A DNA stretch of 64,000 nucleotides from Pseudomonas sp. p1(2021b) (GCF_020151015.1 NZ_CP083746.1:1455001-1519000), one strand, 5' to 3'. Shown: positions 39,656 to 49,075, numbered from the stretch's first letter. Numbers and translations: made by a program. Notes: a model not told the origin generated them from the letters alone.

Positions 39656-40552
39656 ATGTCCGAAACCTTCGCCAATCTTCCCCAAGCGCCGTTGCAACCA
39701 TTGTTGTTGCCCTGGCTCGACCAAGCCGGTGTCGAGGTGGCGGTGCTGCGCCTGGACCTCATCGACCCGCTGGTCAGCGGCAACAAATGGTTCAAGCTGC
39801 GCCACCACCTGCTCGAGGCCCAGGCCGCCGGCGCACCAGGCCTGATCAGCCTGGGGGGCAATCATTCCAATCATCTTCATGCCCTGGCAGCAGCAGGCAA
39901 GCGTTTCGGCTTCGCCACCGCCGGGCTGTTGCGTGGCCACGCGCAGGACACCCCCACGGTGCGTGACTTGCAAGCCTTGGGCATGACGTTGCACTGGCTG
40001 GGCTACGGCGGTTACCGCGAACGTCACCAGGCCGGCTTTTGGGCGCCCTGGCAAGCACGTTACCCGGGCTGGCACTGCATTCCTGAAGGCGGCGCAGGGC
40101 TGGCCGGTGCCGAGGGCTGCGGGCTGATCGTCGAGCAGGCGAGGGCGCAGCTGGGAAGCATGGGCTGGGCAGGTCATGACGGATGGTGGCTGGCGGTCGG
40201 CACGGGCACCACCCTGGCGGGCCTGGTGCTCGCCGAAGCTGGCGCCCGGACGGTACATGGCGCATTGGCAGTACCGCGTGGCCATGGCGTCGAGCAGAAC
40301 CTCGCCGGGCTGGTACACGGCGGTTATGAACTGCACGACGCCTGCCGGGGCGGGTTCGGCCGCTTCGACGATGAACTGCTGGCCTTCATCGACGAGACCG
40401 AGCGCCACAGCGGCGTGCCGCTGGAGGCTGTATACACCGGCAAGGCCTTGATGGCCTTGCGAGACCAGGTCGCGGCCGGGCGCTTTGCGCCTGGCACGCG
40501 CCTGATCTTCCTGCATACCGGTGGGCTGCAGGGGCGTCGCGGCTACCGGTGA
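39656..40552 (+). CDS. PLP-dependent deaminase of the ACC deaminase / D-cysteine desulfhydrase family
   Basis: The 298-residue fold-type II PLP enzyme has the lysine in SGNKWFKLRHH (~residue 45) and the phosphate/substrate loop SLGGNHSNHLHALAAAG (~65). It likely removes ammonia (and sulfide) from a D-amino acid such as D-cysteine, or from 1-aminocyclopropane-1-carboxylate. The length is shorter than classical ACC deaminases (~338), which argues for a D-cysteine desulfhydrase-like enzyme rather than true AcdS. Its 3' end overlaps the convergent cytochrome b561 gene by 10 bp. The substrate is unproven. Confidence 0.85.
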   Translation: MSETFANLPQAPLQPLLLPWLDQAGVEVAVLRLDLIDPLVSGNKWFKLRHHLLEAQAAGAPGLISLGGNHSNHLHALAAAGKRFGFATAGLLRGHAQDTPTVRDLQALGMTLHWLGYGGYRERHQAGFWAPWQARYPGWHCIPEGGAGLAGAEGCGLIVEQARAQLGSMGWAGHDGWWLAVGTGTTLAGLVLAEAGARTVHGALAVPRGHGVEQNLAGLVHGGYELHDACRGGFGRFDDELLAFIDETERHSGVPLEAVYTGKALMALRDQVAAGRFAPGTRLIFLHTGGLQGRRGYR

Positions 40553-41088
40553 GGCAGCATGCGCACCAGTGTGTTGTCGCGCTGGACGTAATGGTGGTAG
40601 AGGCCGGCCACGGCGTGCACGCCGATCAGCCAGTAACCCCAGCTGCCGATGCGTTCATGCCAGCCTTTGATGAACTTGGCCAGGTCTGTATCCGGGGCGG
40701 TCAATGCCGGAAGCTCGAGGCCGTAGAAGGGGATCGGCTTGTCGGCGGCGCTCAGGATCAACCAGCCTGCCACGGGCAGGCCGATCATCATCAGGTACAG
40801 CAGTACGTGCACCAGGTGCGCCAGGCCCGTCTGCCAGGCCGGTGGCTTGGGCAGGATCGGCGGGGCAGGGCGGATCAGGCGCATGGCCAGGCGCAGCCAG
40901 ACCAGAATGAACACCGTCAGGCCCAGCATGAAGTGCAGGTCCTTCATCAGGTTGCGTTCGGCGCTGTCCTTGGGGAACAGGCCGCGCAGCTCGATGGTGG
41001 CATAGACGGCGGCCAGCAGCACCAGCATCAGCCAGTGCAGGGTGATCGAGAGGCGCGCGTAGTGCGTCGAGGGGGTGGGTGAAGCCAT
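40543..41088 (-). CDS. Cytochrome b561
   Basis: A 181-residue di-heme inner-membrane protein with four membrane spans (about residues 14-32, 48-66, 88-108, 146-165). Heme-ligand histidines stand in ITLHWLML, DLHFMLG, LVHVLLY and GVHAVAGLYHHY. It resembles E. coli CybB, which oxidises ubiquinol and can donate to superoxide. It is convergent with the deaminase-like gene. No partner gene is seen. Confidence 0.93.
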   Translation of the reverse strand: MASPTPSTHYARLSITLHWLMLVLLAAVYATIELRGLFPKDSAERNLMKDLHFMLGLTVFILVWLRLAMRLIRPAPPILPKPPAWQTGLAHLVHVLLYLMMIGLPVAGWLILSAADKPIPFYGLELPALTAPDTDLAKFIKGWHERIGSWGYWLIGVHAVAGLYHHYVQRDNTLVRMLPHR

Positions 41089-41211
41089 AGGTGATCCTCA
41101 TCATCAGGTCGGGGGAGCGCTCTTTTTGGCGCTTGACTGCAACTCTAATCCTTGATTGGGGATTTTTCTTTGAGCCAGGTCTTTGAAATTGATGTTGACA
41201 ATGCTGGCCCA

Positions 41212-41237
41212 ATCGCGGGACAAGCCCGCTCCTACAC
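41212..41237 (-). repeat. REP palindrome downstream of DUF1853 gene
   Basis: Reverse REP unit (ATCGCGGGACAAGCCCGCTC then CTACAC) in the gap between the cytochrome b561 gene and the end of the DUF1853 gene, both on the minus strand. Confidence 0.8.
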
Positions 41238-41252
41238 GGGCAGTGACAGCTA

Positions 41253-42197
41253 TCAAGCCGGTAGGTAGGGCCAATTGTCCGCGACCAGGAACAAGCGCTC
41301 GGCCTCCTCCCAGCTACCGTTTCCGGCCTCTTCCAAACGGACCAGCATGTGCGCCGGCGCCTGGTTGTCCAGCTCGCCAAGCCAGGCGCCGAATTGCATA
41401 GGCGCCCAGCAATCGCGCGCCTCGACCCGTGCCGGTGCCAGCCAGGCATGCCGGGGCAGGGGTTGCCAACGCCCGGCGGGGCTGGTTTGCCGGTAGCCTG
41501 CCCAATCGCTTCGATGCAACCAGCGGCCACGCAGGTGGTGCGCATTGGCGCCAACCGGCGATTCGGCATGTGCTGGCCAAGGGTAGAACAGGTAGCCACC
41601 GAGCCAGGCATGCGCCTGGACCTCGCCCACTCCTAGCAGTGCCAGGGCCGTGCGGCTCTGGGCACTGGCCGAGATGGGCAGTTGGTGCCCGGCCAGGTGG
41701 TTCAGCTTGCGGTCCAGCCGGTCGTGGCAGCCTGGGCCCAGCCAATGCGCCGGGTCGTGGCCATCCCCGCCAGGTGGCCCGAGGTAGAGTTTGATGGCCA
41801 GTTCCAGGTGGTGCACACCCTCTCGGTCACGCAGGATGATATCCAGCTCTCCCAGGGTATGTCCGCCTTCACGGATCGGCAGGTTGGCCGCCAGCAACTC
41901 GATGCCGGGCGCCTGGCCCAGGGCGAACTGCCACAGGCTTTCGTAGTACAGGCCCAGGCGGTGGCTGGTGAGGCGGGCGAGCCAGTCGCGCAGCGGCCGG
42001 TCGTCCTGGTCCAGTGCCAGCAGCCAGTGGCGCAGGCGCGCGGGGTCGTGCGCCCAGGCGCTGGCGGCCAGCGGGTGGCGTTGCGCGCAGGGCGGCTGGC
42101 CGAGCAAAGGTGGCGACACCAATACCCATGCCAGGTCGCGCACCGCAGGGCGGCGCAATTGGCAGGGCAGGGCGTGAAGATCGGCGAACGGCATCAT
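41253..42197 (-). CDS. DUF1853 family protein
   Basis: A ~314-residue cytosolic protein starting MMPFADLHALPCQLRRPAVRDLAW, the conserved DUF1853 opening; the frame is open further upstream but that part looks non-conserved. The LGELDIILRDREGVHHLELAIK segment (~residues 105-125) has the E-x-D...E-x-K spacing of PD-(D/E)xK nucleases, so a nuclease-like fold is possible; this is inference. It is divergent from nadK with ~100 bp between the starts. Function unknown. Confidence 0.85.
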   Translation of the reverse strand: MMPFADLHALPCQLRRPAVRDLAWVLVSPPLLGQPPCAQRHPLAASAWAHDPARLRHWLLALDQDDRPLRDWLARLTSHRLGLYYESLWQFALGQAPGIELLAANLPIREGGHTLGELDIILRDREGVHHLELAIKLYLGPPGGDGHDPAHWLGPGCHDRLDRKLNHLAGHQLPISASAQSRTALALLGVGEVQAHAWLGGYLFYPWPAHAESPVGANAHHLRGRWLHRSDWAGYRQTSPAGRWQPLPRHAWLAPARVEARDCWAPMQFGAWLGELDNQAPAHMLVRLEEAGNGSWEEAERLFLVADNWPYLPA

Positions 42198-42215
42198 CCC
42201 GCGAGCATAGCCGGT

Positions 42216-42245
42216 TTGCCGCTGGCCGGTCGTTTCGCCCATAAT
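42216..42245 (+). promoter_or_regulatory. Candidate promoter of nadK
   Basis: TTGCCG (42216-42221), 18-bp spacer, CATAAT (42240-42245), 54 bp before the nadK ATG. It would drive the nadK-to-DUF2797 operon. Confidence 0.4.
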
Positions 42246-42299
42246 CCCCGAGGCCGCACCGGCCACCCGTCACCCGCCGCAGAGCCTCGCAGGAGCCCC

Positions 42300-43190
42300 A
42301 TGGAGCAATTTCGCAATATCGGTATCATCGGACGCCTTGGCAGCTCCCAGGTGCTCGACACCATTCGCCGGCTGAAAAAATTCCTGCTCGAGCGCCACCT
42401 GCACGTGATCCTCGAGGACACCATCGCCGAGGTGCTGCCCGGCCATGGCCTGCAGACCTCCACGCGCAAGCTGCTGGGCGAGGTGTGCGACCTGGTCATC
42501 GTGGTCGGTGGCGACGGCAGTCTGCTGGGCGCAGCCCGCGCCCTGGCCCGGCACAACATCCCGGTGCTGGGCATCAACCGTGGCAGCCTGGGGTTCCTCA
42601 CCGACATTCGCCCCGATGAGCTGGAGGTCAAGGTCGCCGAGGTGCTCGACGGCCATTACCTGGTGGAAAACCGCTTCCTGCTCCAGGCCGAGGTACGCCG
42701 CCACAACGAGGCCATTGGCCAGGGCGATGCACTCAACGACGTGGTGCTGCACCCGGGCAAGTCGACGCGGATGATCGAATTCGAAATCTACATCGATGGC
42801 CAGTTCGTCTGCAGCCAGAAGGCCGACGGCCTGATCGTCGCCACCCCCACTGGCTCCACCGCCTACGCGCTATCCGCTGGCGGGCCGATCATGCACCCCA
42901 AGCTCGACGCCATCGTCATCGTGCCGATGTACCCGCACACCCTCTCCGGGCGGCCGATCGTGGTGGACGGCAACAGCGAACTGAAGATCGTGGTGTCGCA
43001 AGACCTGACGATCTACCCCCAGGTGTCCTGCGATGGCCAGAACCATTTCACCTGCGCGCCGGGCGATACCATCACGGTGTGCAAGAAACCGCAGAAGCTG
43101 CGCCTGATCCATCCGCTGGACCACAACTACTACGAGGTCTGCCGCACCAAACTCGGCTGGGGCAGCCGTTTGGGTGGTGGAGGCGACTGA
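42300..43190 (+). CDS. nadK: NAD kinase
   Basis: Phosphorylates NAD+ to NADP+ with ATP in the cytosol. The 296-residue protein begins MEQFRNIGIIGRLGSSQVLD, has the GGDGS motif (VIVVGGDGSLLGAAR, ~residue 69), GINRGSLGFLTD, and TPTGSTAYALSAGGPI (~170). AGGAG lies before the ATG. The downstream phosphatase gene starts on the last base of its stop (TGATG). Confidence 0.97.
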   Translation: MEQFRNIGIIGRLGSSQVLDTIRRLKKFLLERHLHVILEDTIAEVLPGHGLQTSTRKLLGEVCDLVIVVGGDGSLLGAARALARHNIPVLGINRGSLGFLTDIRPDELEVKVAEVLDGHYLVENRFLLQAEVRRHNEAIGQGDALNDVVLHPGKSTRMIEFEIYIDGQFVCSQKADGLIVATPTGSTAYALSAGGPIMHPKLDAIVIVPMYPHTLSGRPIVVDGNSELKIVVSQDLTIYPQVSCDGQNHFTCAPGDTITVCKKPQKLRLIHPLDHNYYEVCRTKLGWGSRLGGGGD

Positions 43191-44161
43191 TGCTCGATCC
43201 GGCGCGAAGTTTCGACATCATTGGCGATGTCCACGGTTGTGCCCTGACCCTGGAACGCCTGCTCGACACCCTCGGCTACAAGCGCATCGGCGGTGTCTGG
43301 CGCCACCCGTGGCGCCAGGCGCTGTTCCTGGGCGACATCGTCGACCGCGGCCCGCGTATCCGCGAGGCGCTGCACATCGTCCATGACATGGTCGAGGCCG
43401 GCCAAGGGTTCTGCATCATGGGCAACCATGAATACAACGCCCTGGCCTGGGTCACCCCGGCGTTGCCCGGCAGTGGCAAGGCCTACGTGCGCGAGCATAC
43501 GCCCCGCCACGCCCGCCTGATCGACGAAACCCTGACCCAGTTCGCCCAGCACCCGGGCGACTGGCATGACTTCCTCGAGTGGTTCTACACCTTGCCGCTG
43601 TTCGTCGACGCTGGCCGTTTCCGCCTGGTGCATGCCTGCTGGGACCCTCGCCTGATCGAGCCGCTGCGCCGGGAATACCCCGACGGGTGCATCGACGAAC
43701 ACTTCATCCAGGCCTCGGCGGTGTCCGGCAGCTTCGCCGCCACCGTGTGTAACCGCCTGCTGCGCGGCACCGACATGCGCCTGCCGGACGGCCTGACGCT
43801 GACCGGCGGCGATGGCCTGACCCGTGCCTTCTTCCGCACCAAGTTCTGGGAAGAAGACCCACAGACCTACGGAGATATCGTGTTCCAGCCCGACGCCCTG
43901 CCCGAGGAAGTGGCCCGCACACCCTTGAGCCACAGCGAGAAGAATGCCCTGCTGCGTTACGGCGAGGACGAGCCTTTGCTGTTCGTCGGCCATTACTGGC
44001 GCAGCGGCCGACCCGCGCCGATCCGCGCCAACCTGGCCTGCCTGGACTACAGCGCGGTGCTCTACGGCAAGCTGGCGGCCTACCGCCTGGACGACGAAAC
44101 CCGCATCGACCCGCACAAGTTCGTCTGGGTCGATGTCGACCGTCCGCAGGCCAACCAATGA
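43190..44161 (+). CDS. Calcineurin-like metallophosphoesterase (PPP family)
   Basis: A 323-residue protein with the complete PPP metal-binding set: IGDVHGCALTLERLL (~residue 10), LGDIVDRGPRI (~48), MGNHEYN (~80) and later H residues (VHACWDP ~148; GHYWRSG ~267). These enzymes are Mn/Fe-dependent phosphatases acting on phosphoproteins or nucleotides such as Ap4A. Its start overlaps the nadK stop and its stop overlaps the rhomboid start, so it is part of a coupled operon. The substrate is not evident. Confidence 0.9.
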   Translation: MLDPARSFDIIGDVHGCALTLERLLDTLGYKRIGGVWRHPWRQALFLGDIVDRGPRIREALHIVHDMVEAGQGFCIMGNHEYNALAWVTPALPGSGKAYVREHTPRHARLIDETLTQFAQHPGDWHDFLEWFYTLPLFVDAGRFRLVHACWDPRLIEPLRREYPDGCIDEHFIQASAVSGSFAATVCNRLLRGTDMRLPDGLTLTGGDGLTRAFFRTKFWEEDPQTYGDIVFQPDALPEEVARTPLSHSEKNALLRYGEDEPLLFVGHYWRSGRPAPIRANLACLDYSAVLYGKLAAYRLDDETRIDPHKFVWVDVDRPQANQ

Positions 44162-45033
44162 ACGTGGTCGAGGCGATGCGCCTGCCGCTGGCAGTGGACC
44201 TGGGCGGTTTCGTGCGGATGCTGCGGCGCCTGCAGGTGCCGCACCGGGTGGTCGAGGAGGGCCAGGAGCAGGTGCTCTGGGTGCCCGAGTCGCTGGCCGA
44301 CGACGTGCGCCAGTTGTACCAGCGCTTCCCCGAAGGCAACGACGACCTGGACATTGAGGGCGCGGGCCTACCCGCGAACGGCCCGGCCCAGCCCTCCCTG
44401 GCCGAGCAGGCCCGCGCCTGCAAGGTCACTGCCGCCATATTGCTGTTGTGCCTGGTGGTGGCCGGCGTGACCGGCCTGGGTGACAACCTGTCGACCATCG
44501 GTTGGTTCACCTTCCTGGAATTCCGTGTACAGGGCGAGTACCTGTACTTCACCCCGCTGGCCCAGGGCCTGGCCGAAGGGCAGTGGTGGCGCCTGGTATC
44601 GCCCATGCTGCTGCACTTCGGCGTCCTGCACCTGGCGATGAACGCCCTCTGGTACTGGGAGCTGGGCAAGCGCATCGAGTTGCGCCAGGGCCCGTGGATG
44701 CTGCTGGGCCTGACCTTGGTGTTCAGCCTGGTCTCGAACCTTGCCCAGCACTACACCAGCGGCCCCAGCCTGTTCGGCGGTTTGTCCGGCGTGCTCTATG
44801 GCCTGCTCGGGCACGTGTGGCTGTACCAGTGGCTGGCGCCCAACCCCCTGTTCAGCCTGCCCAAGGGCGTGCTGGTGATGATGCTCATCTGGCTGTTGGT
44901 GTGCCTGACGGGTGTGGTCGGCCAGCTCGGCTTCGGCCAGGTCGCCAATGCCGCCCACGTCGGCGGGCTGCTCATCGGATGCCTGACCGGGCTCTTGGGC
45001 GGGGCGCTGGCACGGCGTAAACTGTCGGCCTGA
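44158..45033 (+). CDS. Rhomboid-family intramembrane serine protease (GlpG-like)
   Basis: A 291-residue protein with a soluble N-terminal cytosolic domain (~1-90) and six membrane helices (~98-290). The catalytic serine lies in FGGLSGVLYG (~residue 210) and the histidine in NAAHVGGLL (~263). The WWRLVSPMLLHFGVLHLAMN loop is the rhomboid L1/TM2 signature with HFxxxHxxxN. It cleaves transmembrane substrates. It begins in the ATGA overlap with the phosphatase gene. Confidence 0.94.
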   Translation: MNVVEAMRLPLAVDLGGFVRMLRRLQVPHRVVEEGQEQVLWVPESLADDVRQLYQRFPEGNDDLDIEGAGLPANGPAQPSLAEQARACKVTAAILLLCLVVAGVTGLGDNLSTIGWFTFLEFRVQGEYLYFTPLAQGLAEGQWWRLVSPMLLHFGVLHLAMNALWYWELGKRIELRQGPWMLLGLTLVFSLVSNLAQHYTSGPSLFGGLSGVLYGLLGHVWLYQWLAPNPLFSLPKGVLVMMLIWLLVCLTGVVGQLGFGQVANAAHVGGLLIGCLTGLLGGALARRKLSA

Positions 45034-45046
45034 TTGAGGAGACGCT

Positions 45047-45307
45047 ATGTCCACGTTCGCGCAAATGATCCAGAACATCACCCCCGAAATCTACGAAAGC
45101 CTGAAGCTGGCCGTGGAAATCGGCAAATGGGCCGACGGCCGCAAGCTGACCCCGGAGCAGAAGGAACTGTCCCTGCAGGCGGTGATCGCCTGGGAGATGA
45201 AGAACCTGCCCGAGGAGCAGCGCACCGGCTACATGGGCCCGCAGGAGTGCGCGTCGAAGTCGGCACCGGTCCCCAACATCCTGTTCAAGTCGGACTCGGT
45301 ACATTGA
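45047..45307 (+). CDS. DUF1315 (YeaC-like) small protein
   Basis: The 86-residue cytosolic protein begins MSTFAQMIQNITPEIYESLK and has the conserved WADGRKLTPEQ and GYMGPQEC segments of the YeaC/DUF1315 family. GAGGAGACGCT precedes the ATG. It lies 13 bp after the rhomboid gene and overlaps the next gene by 4 bp (TTGA). Function unknown. Confidence 0.9.
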   Translation: MSTFAQMIQNITPEIYESLKLAVEIGKWADGRKLTPEQKELSLQAVIAWEMKNLPEEQRTGYMGPQECASKSAPVPNILFKSDSVH

Positions 45308-46134
45308 TCGAACTCGCTCGTGGCTCTTTGAGCAAGATGGCGGTGCGCCTGGAAGCACCGGTCGTTCAATACAGTTTCCGCCTGGGTGAGGAGCAGGTGC
45401 CGGTCAACCCGCTGATCGGTTCCACCGTGCGCCTGGAATACCTCGGCGCCATCCATTGCACCCATTGCGGCAAGCGCACCAAGACCAGCTTCAGCCAGGG
45501 CTATTGTTACCCCTGCATGACCAAGCTGGCCCAGTGCGACGTGTGCATCATGGCCCCTGAAAAATGCCATTACGACGCCGGCACCTGCCGCGAGCCGTCG
45601 TGGGGCGAGCAGTTCTGCATGACCGACCATGTGGTGTACCTGGCCAACTCGTCGGGCATCAAGGTCGGCATCACTCGTGCCACGCAACTGCCCACGCGCT
45701 GGCTCGACCAGGGCGCCAGCCAGGCCCTGCCGATCATGCGCGTGGCCACCCGGCAGCAGTCGGGCCTGGTCGAAGACCTGCTGCGCAGCCAGGTGCCGGA
45801 CCGCACCAACTGGCGCACGCTGCTCAAGGGCGATGCCGAGGTGCTCGACCTGCCGGCCATCCGCGAGCAGGTCTTCGATGCCTGTGCCGAGGGCCTGCGT
45901 GGTTTGCAGGCGCGCTTCGGCCTGCAGGCCATCCAGCCGGTACCCGATGCCGAGGTGGTGCAGATGCGCTACCCGGTCGAGGCCTACCCGAAAAAGATCG
46001 TCAGCTTCAACCTCGACAAGGACCCGGTGGCCGAAGGCACGCTGCTGGGTATCAAGGGCCAGTACCTGATCTTCGACACCGGCGTGATCAACATTCGCAA
46101 GTACACGGCCTACCAGTTGGCCGTGCACCAGTAA
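45304..46134 (+). CDS. DUF2797 family protein with cysteine pairs
   Basis: A 276-residue protein. The TTG start at 45304 overlaps the stop of the DUF1315 gene (TTGA) and gives the opening MIELARGSLSKMAVRLE; an alternative ATG is at 45337. Cysteine motifs (CTHCGK ~55, CYPCM ~70, CDVCIM ~80, CHYDAGTC ~88) suggest a zinc or iron-sulfur site. VVYLANSSGIKVGITRATQLPTRW (~110-135, shown here as separate short parts: VVYLANSSGIKVGIT, TRWLDQGA) resembles a GIY-YIG-like fold; that is inference. Function unknown. Confidence 0.87.
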   Translation: MIELARGSLSKMAVRLEAPVVQYSFRLGEEQVPVNPLIGSTVRLEYLGAIHCTHCGKRTKTSFSQGYCYPCMTKLAQCDVCIMAPEKCHYDAGTCREPSWGEQFCMTDHVVYLANSSGIKVGITRATQLPTRWLDQGASQALPIMRVATRQQSGLVEDLLRSQVPDRTNWRTLLKGDAEVLDLPAIREQVFDACAEGLRGLQARFGLQAIQPVPDAEVVQMRYPVEAYPKKIVSFNLDKDPVAEGTLLGIKGQYLIFDTGVINIRKYTAYQLAVHQ

Positions 46135-46147
46135 AAGGACCAGCACT

Positions 46148-48805
46148 ATGCGTACCGAACAACCGCAAGTGATCTACCTCAAGGACTACCAGGCGCCCGA
46201 GTACCTGATCGACGAAACGCACCTGACCTTCGAGCTGTTCGAGGACCACAGCCTGGTCCATGCGCAGCTGGTCATGCGCCGCAACCCGGCGCGCGGCGCC
46301 GGCCTGCCGCCACTGGTGCTCGACGGCCAGCAACTGGAGCTGCTGAGCGTGCAGCTCGACGACCAGGCCCTGGCCGCCGGCGACTATCAGCTCGACGACG
46401 ACAGCCTGACCCTGCAGCCCAAGGCCGAGCGCTTCACCCTCGACACCAGCGTGCGGATCCACCCGGAAAGCAACACGGCCCTCGAAGGCCTGTACAAGTC
46501 CGGCAAGATGTTCTGCACCCAGTGCGAGGCCGAGGGGTTCCGCAAGATCACCTACTACCTCGATCGCCCGGACGTGATGAGCACCTTCACCACCACGGTG
46601 ATCGCCGAGCAGCATCGCTACCCGGTGCTGCTGTCCAACGGTAACCCCGTCGGCAACGGCCCGTCGGAAGATGGGCGCCACTGGGCCACCTGGGAAGACC
46701 CGTTCAAGAAGCCGGCCTACCTGTTCGCCCTGGTCGCCGGTGACCTGTGGTGCGTCGAGGACACCTTCACCCGCCAGTCCGGCCGTGATGTGACCCTGCG
46801 CATCTATGTCGAGCCCGAGAACATCGACAAGTGCGACCACGCCATGGTCAGCCTGAAGAAGTCCATGCGCTGGGACGAAGAGGTCTATGGTCGCGAGTAC
46901 GACCTGGACATCTTCATGATCGTCGCGGTCAACGACTTCAACATGGGCGCCATGGAAAACAAGGGCCTGAACATCTTCAACTCCAGCTGTGTGCTGGCCC
47001 GGGCCGAAACCGCCACCGATGCCGCCCACCAGCGCGTCGAAGGCGTAGTGGCCCACGAATACTTCCATAACTGGTCGGGCAACCGTGTGACTTGCCGCGA
47101 CTGGTTCCAGCTGTCGCTCAAGGAAGGCTTTACGGTGTTCCGCGACGCCGAGTTCAGTGCCGACATGAACTCGCGCACGGTCAAGCGCATCGAGGACGTG
47201 GCCTACCTGCGTACCCACCAGTTCGCCGAGGACGCCGGCCCCATGGCCCACCCGGTGCGCCCGGACAGCTTCATCGAGATTTCCAACTTCTACACCCTGA
47301 CCGTGTACGAGAAGGGGGCCGAGGTGGTGCGCATGGTGCGTACCCTGCTGGGCGCGGAGGGTTTCCGCAAGGGCAGTGACCTGTACTTCGAGCGCCACGA
47401 TGGCCAGGCGGTGACCACCGACGACTTCATCAAGGCCATGGAAGACGCCAACGGTGTCGACCTCACGCAGTTCAAGCGCTGGTACAACCAGGCCGGCACC
47501 CCGCGTCTGGAGGTCAGCGAAGCCTATGACGCCGCGGCCCAGCGCTACAGCCTGACCTTCCGCCAGAGCTGCCCGCAGACCCCGGACAAAGTCCAGAAGC
47601 TGCCGTTCGTGATCCCGGTCGAGCTGGGCCTGCTCGATGCCCAGGGCAACGACCTGCCACTGCGCCTGGCCGGCGAAACCGCGCCGCAGGGCACCAGCCG
47701 CGTACTGTCGGTGACTGAGGCCGAGCAGACTTTCACCTTCGAAGGCATCGCGGCCAAGCCGCTGCCCTCGTTGTTGCGCGGCTTCAGCGCGCCGGTCAAG
47801 CTGAGCTTCCCCTACGACCGCGACCAGCTGATGTTCCTCATGCAGCACGACAGCGATGGCTTCAACCGCTGGGAAGCGGGGCAGCAACTGTCGGTGCAGG
47901 TGTTGCAGGAGCTGATCGGCCAGCACCAGCGCGGCGAGGCGCTCAAGCTCGACCAGCGCCTGATCACGGCCCTGGGCACCGTGCTGGGCAACGCATCGCT
48001 CGACGCGGCCATGGTCGCCGAGATGCTCTCGCTGCCAGGCGAGGCGTACCTGACCGAGATCAGTCAGGTGGCCGATGTCGATGCCATTCACGCCGCCCGT
48101 GAGTTCGCCCGCAAGCAGATCGCCGAGCAGCTGTTCGATGCCCTGTGGGCGCGCTACCAGGCCAACCGCGCGGTATCGGCGAACACCGCCTATGTCGCCG
48201 AGGCCGAGCACTTCGCCCGGCGCAGTCTGCAGAACATCGCCCTGTCGTACCTGATGCTCAGCGGCAAGCCAGAGGTGCTCGCAGCCACGTTGGAGCAGTT
48301 CGACCAGTGCGACAACATGACCGAGCGCCTCACCGCCCTGGCGGTGTTGGTCAACTCGCCGTTCGAGGCCGAGCGCGCCAAGGCCCTGGAAGCCTTCGCC
48401 GAGCACTTCAAGGACAACCCGCTGGTCATGGACCAGTGGTTCAGCGTGCAGGCGGCCAGCACCCTGCCGGGTGGCCTGGCGCGGGTCAAGGCGCTGATGC
48501 AGCACCCGGCCTTCACCCTGAAGAACCCGAACAAGGTGCGTGCGCTGATCGGGGCCTTCGCCGGGCAGAACCTGGTGAACTTCCATGCCGCCGACGGCTC
48601 GGGCTACCGCTTCCTGGCGGACCTGGTGATCGAGCTCAACGCCCTCAACCCACAAATCGCTTCGCGCCAGCTGGCGCCGCTGACCCGATGGCGCAAGTAT
48701 GACGATGCGCGCCAGGCGTTGATGCGGGGCGAGCTGGAGCGGATCCTGGCGTCCGGGGCGTTGTCCAGCGATGTGTATGAAGTGGTGAGCAAGAGCTTGG
48801 CTTGA
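46148..48805 (+). CDS. pepN: Aminopeptidase N
   Basis: Zinc metallopeptidase of family M1 that removes N-terminal residues from peptides in the cytosol. The 885-residue protein has the exopeptidase motif GAMEN (~residue 265), the zinc site HEYFHNW (~303; HExxH with the third ligand Glu ~18 residues later in LKEGFTVFRD), and the long C-terminal helical domain. The start follows the DUF2797 stop by 13 bp with AAGGA at the correct distance, so it may be the last gene of the nadK operon. Confidence 0.97.
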   Translation: MRTEQPQVIYLKDYQAPEYLIDETHLTFELFEDHSLVHAQLVMRRNPARGAGLPPLVLDGQQLELLSVQLDDQALAAGDYQLDDDSLTLQPKAERFTLDTSVRIHPESNTALEGLYKSGKMFCTQCEAEGFRKITYYLDRPDVMSTFTTTVIAEQHRYPVLLSNGNPVGNGPSEDGRHWATWEDPFKKPAYLFALVAGDLWCVEDTFTRQSGRDVTLRIYVEPENIDKCDHAMVSLKKSMRWDEEVYGREYDLDIFMIVAVNDFNMGAMENKGLNIFNSSCVLARAETATDAAHQRVEGVVAHEYFHNWSGNRVTCRDWFQLSLKEGFTVFRDAEFSADMNSRTVKRIEDVAYLRTHQFAEDAGPMAHPVRPDSFIEISNFYTLTVYEKGAEVVRMVRTLLGAEGFRKGSDLYFERHDGQAVTTDDFIKAMEDANGVDLTQFKRWYNQAGTPRLEVSEAYDAAAQRYSLTFRQSCPQTPDKVQKLPFVIPVELGLLDAQGNDLPLRLAGETAPQGTSRVLSVTEAEQTFTFEGIAAKPLPSLLRGFSAPVKLSFPYDRDQLMFLMQHDSDGFNRWEAGQQLSVQVLQELIGQHQRGEALKLDQRLITALGTVLGNASLDAAMVAEMLSLPGEAYLTEISQVADVDAIHAAREFARKQIAEQLFDALWARYQANRAVSANTAYVAEAEHFARRSLQNIALSYLMLSGKPEVLAATLEQFDQCDNMTERLTALAVLVNSPFEAERAKALEAFAEHFKDNPLVMDQWFSVQAASTLPGGLARVKALMQHPAFTLKNPNKVRALIGAFAGQNLVNFHAADGSGYRFLADLVIELNALNPQIASRQLAPLTRWRKYDDARQALMRGELERILASGALSSDVYEVVSKSLA

Positions 48806-48814
48806 GGGCCAGGG

Positions 48815-48920
48815 GGCCGCTTGGCGGCCCTTTCGCGGGGCAAGCCCGCTCCTACAGGGGTACAGCGCGGCCTTCAGGGTGGTGCGGTCCGGTGTAGGCG
48901 CGGGCTTGCCCCGCGATGCT
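48815..48920. repeat. Inverted REP pair after pepN
   Basis: GGGGCCGCTTGGCGGCCCTT hairpin, then TCGCGGGGCAAGCCCGCTCC (reverse unit), spacer, and GTGTAGGCGCGGGCTTGCCC (forward unit, then CGCGATGC). Confidence 0.85.
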
Positions 48921-49075
48921 TTCGAGTGCTTAACAAAACATAACGTCCCGCTCGTTGTCTTCCCGCCGATAACCCCGATACGATGGCCCCAAAGCTATTG
49001 CAGGGCTCTGGAACAGGCTTTTCGCAGTACCTGGCAATAGATTGACCCACTACAAGAACACAACAGGGGGCGATC

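Noticed and set aside
39656..40552. True ACC deaminase (AcdS), a plant-growth-promotion gene
   Set aside because: The product is about 40 residues shorter than AcdS and the family also contains D-cysteine desulfhydrases; motifs visible here do not allow the AcdS call.
46088..48655. 855-codon minus-strand frame over pepN
   Set aside because: Antisense shadow; pepN has all catalytic motifs on the plus strand.
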